From: Flavobacteriales bacterium
GTDB lineage: Bacteria > Bacteroidota > Bacteroidia > NS11-12g > UBA9320
Direction: 5' to 3'
DNA length: 64,000 nucleotides
NCBI GenBank assembly: GCA_020635435.1
Contig: JACJZU010000002.1
Coordinates: 372,001-436,000 of the forward strand
Positions within the stretch are counted from its first letter, which is position 1. Every line of letters begins with the position of its first letter. This document shows, piece after piece, positions 59,847 to 64,000 of the stretch. A program made the translations under genes and the position numbers. The notes beneath the pieces were generated by a model. The model saw nothing but the letters and a program-made list of their open reading frames with translations. It made no database searches and was not told the origin of the DNA.

Positions 59847-60829
59847 TGTACGCAGTCATGAACGCACATATCACTATCGGTGAATTTGAATTCAAACAGG
59901 TGCATCACGTCACCATTGAACGCAGTGTGGATGAACTCAGCGATCGCGCAGTTATCAAGCTTCCAACATCATTCCTGGTCAAAGAAATGGGTGTGGGCTT
60001 CAAAAGCCTTGAAACCGACCGGGCAATTAAAGTAGGAGATGCTGTTCAGGTGCAACTGGGTTATGCCGGAATACTTTGGAATACAGAATTTACAGGATAT
60101 GTCAAGCGGATCAAACCGGGCATACCTGTGGAGATCGAATCTGAAGATGCAATATATCTGCTTCGCAAAACCAATGTGTCGTATGAATTCAAGAGCACGT
60201 CCCTTCGCAATATACTATCTACAATAGTTCCTGCAGATGTATTGCAGCTGCATGATGCGATTCCGGACATTCAAATTGAACGGTTCTACATCCGAGAAGC
60301 GTCAGTTGCCCAGGCACTTCAGAAGATCAAAGAGGAGTTCAACCTGAACATCTATGTGACCGGTGACAACAAGCTTTTTGCGGGGCTTAAACAGCAATTA
60401 AATGCGCTTGAGAATGTAGATCTGAACTACGGAATAAACGTAGTGGATGATGGTCTGGAGTTCCGAAGAAAGGAAGATGTGCGCCTAAGGATCCGTGCGG
60501 TTGGAATCGCAGAAGACAATAAGCGCATCGATGTAGAGGTAGGCGATGAAGATGGAGAACTCCAAACCTACCACTACCGAAACATCCGCAATAAGGTAGA
60601 CCTGGAACGGCTAGCGGAAAGCAAGTTGGTGCAGAACAAATTCGACGGTTACCGAGGTGAGATAACCACGAAGCTTTATCCATACTGCACACGAGGATGG
60701 GCGGCCAATGTGATCAATCCTAAGTATCCCGATCAGGACGGTCGCTATCATATTGACAAGACGACCGTTGAATTTGGGAACGATGGGGCAACTCGAACGA
60801 TAGAACTGGGGGCAAAACTGAGCGCATGA
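59846..60829 (+). CDS. Baseplate hub protein (late control D-like)
   Basis: A 327-residue hub protein of the gpD/gp44-like family. Features: VTIERSVDELSDRAVIKLP, GDAVQVQLGYAG (the early beta-barrel strand), SLRNILSTIVP and ALQKIKEEFNLNIYVTGDNKL, then a C-terminal strand region. It trimerises under the tube and holds the spike. The next gene overlaps by 4 bases. Confidence 0.8.
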   Translation: MYAVMNAHITIGEFEFKQVHHVTIERSVDELSDRAVIKLPTSFLVKEMGVGFKSLETDRAIKVGDAVQVQLGYAGILWNTEFTGYVKRIKPGIPVEIESEDAIYLLRKTNVSYEFKSTSLRNILSTIVPADVLQLHDAIPDIQIERFYIREASVAQALQKIKEEFNLNIYVTGDNKLFAGLKQQLNALENVDLNYGINVVDDGLEFRRKEDVRLRIRAVGIAEDNKRIDVEVGDEDGELQTYHYRNIRNKVDLERLAESKLVQNKFDGYRGEITTKLYPYCTRGWAANVINPKYPDQDGRYHIDKTTVEFGNDGATRTIELGAKLSA

Positions 60830-61383
60830 CACGACGAGAAGAAATAGTACAACACCTCAGAGCTCTCACGCGAATGAATCCGCTCTTGTCTTTGTGTGAA
60901 GTCGTGTCCGTTGACACCACGCTGCTCACAGCTGAAGTTGTTGACGAATTTGGCGTCAGCAGAAGTTCGGTCAGGCTTACTCCTATTGTCAAAGAGTCGG
61001 ATCATGTGGTGGTGATCCCGAAAGTGGGATCCACGATACTATGCTTGGAGATAGGCACACGCACCGAAGGCGAGTTGGTGTGTATCATGTCCCATGACCC
61101 TGAAGTCGTTGCCATTCAAATTGGTGATATCTCATTAGATGTTGACGCTAACGGGGTCATGATCAACGGGGATCAGTTGGGCGGCTTGGTGAAAGCTGGT
61201 GAGCTGAAAGAGCAGGTGGGCAAGAATACGGCTCTATTGGAACGGATCAAAGAGGTATTCTTTGCATGGAGCCCGGTTCCCAGTGATGGTGGTATGGCGT
61301 TGAAAGCAATGAGTACGCAATTCACAAATCTGCCGACCGCTGATTTGAGTGATATAGAAAATAAGAAAGTGAAACACGGATGA
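60826..61383 (+). CDS. Baseplate spike/assembly protein (gpV/gp45-like)
   Basis: A 185-residue protein. An OB-like N-terminal barrel (SLCEVVSVDTTLLTAEVVDE, RLTPIVKESDHVVVIPKVG) leads to a short beta-helix-like strand (IGDISLDVDANGVMINGDQ) and a C-terminal helical tail. This is the plan of Mu gp45/P2 gpV spikes, which puncture the outer membrane. The zinc- or iron-binding tip HxH motif is not visible. Confidence 0.75.
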   Translation: MTRREEIVQHLRALTRMNPLLSLCEVVSVDTTLLTAEVVDEFGVSRSSVRLTPIVKESDHVVVIPKVGSTILCLEIGTRTEGELVCIMSHDPEVVAIQIGDISLDVDANGVMINGDQLGGLVKAGELKEQVGKNTALLERIKEVFFAWSPVPSDGGMALKAMSTQFTNLPTADLSDIENKKVKHG

Positions 61384-61703
61384 TGGAGTTTTTAAAAGAA
61401 TACATAGGAGAATTGATCACCGGGTTTCTCAGCGGCGGCCTTGGCTTATTGTTTGGCTGGAAGCAAAGAAAAGCAGAGGATCGAAAAGCTACAGCCAATG
61501 CAACCAGTGAAGAAGCAAATGCAATTACCTCCATTCAGAACGTATATGACCGCTTGACAGCTCATTATGACAAGCAACTGGCTTTGATGGAGAAGGAGAT
61601 CCAGGAGCTGCGCACGAAGCTTGAAGCGCAGAATAAGAATTGGCAGGCGAAGTATAATTCGCTTAAAAGTGAATTTGAGGCGTATAAAAATCGGAACAAA
61701 TGA
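61380..61703 (+). CDS. Small membrane/coiled-coil protein, holin-like candidate
   Basis: A 107-residue protein (ATG 61380 or 61383) with one hydrophobic segment (ELITGFLSGGLGLLFGW) then a long coiled coil (DRLTAHYDKQLALMEKEIQE, LKSEFEAYKN). It resembles small phage membrane proteins sometimes labelled holin, but it is far from the amidase and that call is weak. Overlaps of 4 bases with neighbours. Confidence 0.5.
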   Translation: MMEFLKEYIGELITGFLSGGLGLLFGWKQRKAEDRKATANATSEEANAITSIQNVYDRLTAHYDKQLALMEKEIQELRTKLEAQNKNWQAKYNSLKSEFEAYKNRNK

Positions 61704-61915
61704 TCGCAAAGCGCGGGCAAACATATCTCGATTTGGGCATTCAGCACGCTGGGCATGTGGAGGCATGCTTTGACATCGCACTCCAGGCAGGGGCATCGAT
61801 CACCGATGATTTGACACCCGGAATTGAATTGGCTGATCCCGTAGAGATTGATCGAGAAATGGTAAGTTTTTACAAACTCAAACAAGCCGTGCCGGCAACG
61901 AAACTGGAAGAATAG
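61700..61915 (+). CDS. Small tail-region protein (LysM-like tail protein X type)
   Basis: A 71-residue protein: MIAKRGQTYLDLGIQHAGHV, then ALQAGASITDDLTPGIEL and a C-terminal VSFYKLKQAVPATKLEE. The pattern of a short domain that begins with QTYLDLGIQHAG and ends with a strand-forming segment is reminiscent of the tail protein X/LysM fold that attaches to the baseplate. A real small gene by its tight packing, 0 to 4 bases from the genes around it. Confidence 0.55.
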   Translation: MIAKRGQTYLDLGIQHAGHVEACFDIALQAGASITDDLTPGIELADPVEIDREMVSFYKLKQAVPATKLEE

Positions 61916-62254
61916 ATGGCCTTATCAAAACTATATATCGGTGAAGATATGCCGCTGCTTGGAAAACTTAAGGATGCAGCTGGTTTGCCTACCAATTACG
62001 CCGATCTGATCGAGGTAGTTGCCGTGGTACAGGTCAATGAGGCAGAACAAGCAGTGTTCAAGAAGAGTGACAACTCGTTGAAAGCAGGAGATGCAACCGA
62101 TGAGTTCGTGATCCCAATGACTAAAGCACTTACCTCGACATTCAAACCGGGTAAGCTGTCTGTGCGAGTGGAGTTCACGTTCACAGATGCTATGTATCCT
62201 GGCGGACGAACGGAGGTATACGAACAAGATGTATTTGATGTGCGAGTGAAGTGA
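61916..62254 (+). CDS. Tail-region protein, unknown
   Basis: A 112-residue protein with beta-strand pattern (IEVVAVVQVNEAEQAVFKKSD, DEFVIPMTKALTSTFKPG, LSVRVEFTFTDAMYPG). It starts directly after the stop of the previous gene and overlaps the next by 4 bases. No family is known to me. It stands where baseplate or fibre-network genes are expected. Confidence 0.55.
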   Translation: MALSKLYIGEDMPLLGKLKDAAGLPTNYADLIEVVAVVQVNEAEQAVFKKSDNSLKAGDATDEFVIPMTKALTSTFKPGKLSVRVEFTFTDAMYPGGRTEVYEQDVFDVRVK

Positions 62255-62520
62255 CAGTAGAATTCATCATACCGAAAAAACGCATTGGTCTGGAATTCAC
62301 AATTCCGGCAGCAGATAGTGGTGCGGATAAACACTTCGTGCACAATCAGATGTCGCCAAGCAACACATGGACAGTTGCACATGGACTAAATAAGTATCCG
62401 AGCGTTCACGTCATCGACAGTGCTGGTCAGGAGTGCATCGGAACTATTACCTACGACACATTGAACCAATTAACCATAACATTCAACGCTGCCTTCAGCG
62501 GCAAAGCTTATTTAAACTGA
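62251..62520 (+). CDS. Tail fibre-type module protein
   Basis: An 89-residue protein starting with GTG 62251 (overlaps TGA). After a short N-terminus it is one module: WTVAHGLNKYPSVHVIDSAG, then TYDTLNQLTITFNAAFSGKAYLN (shown in parts). The pattern V-x-H-x-L-x-x-x-x-V-x-V-x-D followed by N-x-x-T-I-T-F is also at the end of the next gene product. Such modules are common on phage fibre and receptor-binding proteins. Confidence 0.65.
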   Translation: MTVEFIIPKKRIGLEFTIPAADSGADKHFVHNQMSPSNTWTVAHGLNKYPSVHVIDSAGQECIGTITYDTLNQLTITFNAAFSGKAYLN

Positions 62521-62521
62521 T

Positions 62522-63469
62522 ATGAAATTTTACGTTAACATCGATGCCAATGGCAACCAGATTTTGAACATGGTTCTTCAGAACTTGGGTGCTGATCCTT
62601 CAGGCAAGCCGGATGGATTTGTGTACTACAATACGGCCACCAACAAATTCCGGGGCAAGAACAATGGATCCTGGGAAGATCTTGGCGCCGGAGCAGGTGG
62701 TGAGGTCAATACTGCTTCGAATGTCGGTGCCGGAGCAGGTGTGTTTAAGGTTAAAAGCGGCCTTGACCTGGTGTTCCGGTCTATTGTGGCGGGTACAGGA
62801 ATCTCAGTTAACGAGAATACGAACGACGTGACCATTTCGGTTGTGATCAATGATGCGGGTAGTTCGAGTTCAGATATCTGGTCCGCTTCCAAGATCGCCT
62901 CAGAAATAGCTGCAGCTGTCGTTGGGCAACTTACCTATAAAGGTGGGTATAATGCCAGCACCAACTCCCCGGATCTTGACACTTCACCAAGTGGCGTATT
63001 CCAAGGTGACACGTACACGGTCACCGCTGCTGGCACATTCTTCACCGAAGATGTTGCTGTTGGCGACATGTTGATAGCCGAACAGGACAACCCCACATTG
63101 CTCAGCCATTGGACGATCGTCAACCGAAATGTTGGATTGGCCAGCGAAGGTGCACCGGGGGAGATTGAGCTTGCAACACAAGCTGAAGCCAATGCCGGGA
63201 CAGATGATGCCAGGGCGCTCACACCGCTTAAAGCTAAAACAGCGCTGCCATCCTGGGGCGCAATGCGTCGGCATGCAGAGACACTATCCAGCGGCAGCTC
63301 GAGCTATGTTGTTACGCACAACCTTGGCACCAAGGATGTGATCGTGCAGGTATACGACAGCAACGATGAAACAGTGTTCACCGATGTCGATCGGAATTCA
63401 ACTACGCAGGTAACGATCACGTTCGGGGCAACAACGACGGCGGACTTTAAAGTTGTAATTCTGGGATAA
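62522..63469 (+). CDS. Tail fibre protein
   Basis: A 315-residue fibre. The N-terminal VNIDANGNQILNMVLQNLG is the usual anchoring start; TGISVNENTNDVTISVVIND, then a coil (DIWSASKIASEIAAAV). A repeat ending GAPGEIELATQAEANAGTDD, typical of phage fibres, precedes a C-terminal module SYVVTHNLGTKDVIVQVYDS that matches the 89-residue protein upstream. It carries the host-range function. Confidence 0.75.
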   Translation: MKFYVNIDANGNQILNMVLQNLGADPSGKPDGFVYYNTATNKFRGKNNGSWEDLGAGAGGEVNTASNVGAGAGVFKVKSGLDLVFRSIVAGTGISVNENTNDVTISVVINDAGSSSSDIWSASKIASEIAAAVVGQLTYKGGYNASTNSPDLDTSPSGVFQGDTYTVTAAGTFFTEDVAVGDMLIAEQDNPTLLSHWTIVNRNVGLASEGAPGEIELATQAEANAGTDDARALTPLKAKTALPSWGAMRRHAETLSSGSSSYVVTHNLGTKDVIVQVYDSNDETVFTDVDRNSTTQVTITFGATTTADFKVVILG

Positions 63470-63819
63470 TGCCACAGAATTTCCATAGCGATGTGAACTT
63501 CAACGGGCATAAGGTCAAGAATGCCCGGTTGGAAATCGTCACTTTAAGTGGAACGTCCATAAACATGGACTGGGCTACGGCAGATGTGTTCATGCTATCG
63601 CTATCAGGTGTAACAACGCTCACGGATGTGAATTTGACTGCAGGCATGGTTAAAGAGCTTCGGATCGTTGGCAATGGGCACTTAATTACATTGCCAAGTT
63701 ATTGGACGATAGTTGGTTCTGGCACATTCGATGCAGGAGGCACCAATGTGCTCAATATAACGTGCTATGATGCCACACCATCTAGTGAGATTGTTGAATT
63801 AAGTATTTCTACCAGGTGA
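63469..63819 (+). CDS. Small fibre-associated protein
   Basis: A 116-residue protein. The N-terminus FHSDVNFNGHKVKNARLEI resembles the fibre anchor of the gene before it, followed by a beta-rich domain with LTDVNLTAGMVKELRIVGNG and VGSGTFDAGGTNVLNITCYD (each 20 or fewer). It is probably an accessory or alternative fibre piece. One-base overlaps on both sides. Confidence 0.6.
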   Translation: MPQNFHSDVNFNGHKVKNARLEIVTLSGTSINMDWATADVFMLSLSGVTTLTDVNLTAGMVKELRIVGNGHLITLPSYWTIVGSGTFDAGGTNVLNITCYDATPSSEIVELSISTR

Positions 63820-64000
63820 TGATAAGGCCGCATCGAAAAACAGACTTATCGGTTCCTAGTAATGGGCTGTTAAATGGATTGGAGAGCTACTATCAATGCG
63901 ATGAGGTATCTGGAGTTATCGTCGACGCTCACGGCTCTGATCACAGCGTGAATGCGTACAACATAGGTTATGGTGCTGCTGGAGTATACAATACCGCGAT
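63819..64000 (+). CDS. Partial receptor-binding protein with LamG/ConA-like start (3' end cut by window)
   Basis: Starts ATG 63819 (MIRPHRKTDLSVPSN), overlapping the stop before it (TGATG). The 60 visible residues, GLLNGLESYYQCDEVSGVIV and DAHGSDHSVNAYNIGYGAAG, match the beginning of a concanavalin A-like/LamG lectin domain. This would be a carbohydrate-binding adhesin at the fibre tip. The rest lies outside. Confidence 0.6.
   Translation, partial: MIRPHRKTDLSVPSNGLLNGLESYYQCDEVSGVIVDAHGSDHSVNAYNIGYGAAGVYNTA

Larger units (their letters stand above)
34363..64000 (+). mobile_element. Mu-like transposable prophage (right end outside window)
   Basis: Gene order from the left end: end repeats, leftward repressor, Ner-like protein, MuA DDE transposase, MuB ATPase, Gam, GemA-like protein, then gpG, gpF, DUF935-type portal, terminase, protease/scaffold, capsid, amidase, sheath, tube, chaperone, tape measure, hub, spike and fibres. 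This is the Mu plan with a contractile tail. The left junction lies between about 34345 and 34368; the exact base cannot be fixed without the right end. Differences from Mu: the block 45224-51510 is inverted, and no gpJ/gpI-like genes were recognised. Confidence 0.93.

Overview
The window reads as a chromosome segment of a Bacteroidota bacterium (Flavobacteriales-like; genus not resolvable from sequence alone) interrupted by a Mu-like transposable prophage. Evidence for Bacteroidota: C-terminal type IX secretion (T9SS) sorting domains of both the short type A kind and the gliding CHU_C/type B kind, an SBBP-repeat cell-surface protein, and promoters of the TTG-N19-TAnnTTTG form (for example TACCTTTG at 32464-32471). 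No rRNA, tRNA or CRISPR array was seen.

Host part (1-34362). It starts in a cut periplasmic-binding-protein-like gene, followed by an RsmB-type RNA methyltransferase, a fasciclin lipoprotein, a YjbR protein and a membrane glycosyltransferase (both minus strand), and a 1443-residue T9SS cargo protein. Then come recQ with two GT4-type glycosyltransferases, a copper P-type ATPase, a Rossmann-fold oxidoreductase, a DinB/YfiT-like protein, a TauE/SafE permease, a diheme cytochrome c and a propeller lipoprotein. A G-free 16-bp minisatellite (20254-20516) lies before a quinone-reductase-like gene. On the minus strand is a giant YadA-head/peptidase S74 surface protein coupled to a very small T9SS-tailed protein. 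Next to them is a TPR histidine kinase/NarL-type response regulator operon that ends in its own terminator. A baeRF-like protein with a group III truncated haemoglobin, and a secreted T9SS-style protein cut by the prophage, finish the host part.

Prophage (about 34363 to beyond 64000; the right end is outside the window). The left end has three direct repeats that look like transposase end-binding sites, and a separate cluster of AATGGGGTGTAT repeats. The early block follows the Mu plan: leftward repressor (here with two CI-type HTH domains and an S24 protease), Ner-like regulator, MuA transposase, MuB ATPase, a second P-loop ATPase, a DnaA-domain-like protein, Gam, then a structured RNA/terminator, a MazG-like pyrophosphohydrolase, an HNH protein and a GemA-like regulator. 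Four AT-richer cargo genes follow (43564-45197). The packaging/head block (gpG, gpF, portal, connectors, terminase) is on the minus strand, unlike Mu. Protease/scaffold, major capsid, lysis and contractile-tail genes then run rightward into a tail-fibre region cut by the window edge.

Most notable: a textbook A_AAA_AAG -1 frameshift site that joins the tail chaperone to an otherwise unannotated 66-codon extension; the double-headed repressor; a gpF head protein with a toxin/nuclease-like C-terminal domain; a single-gene spanin candidate; the structured non-coding RNA at 40877-41030; and the uncharacterised cargo cassette with a dyad-overlapped promoter.
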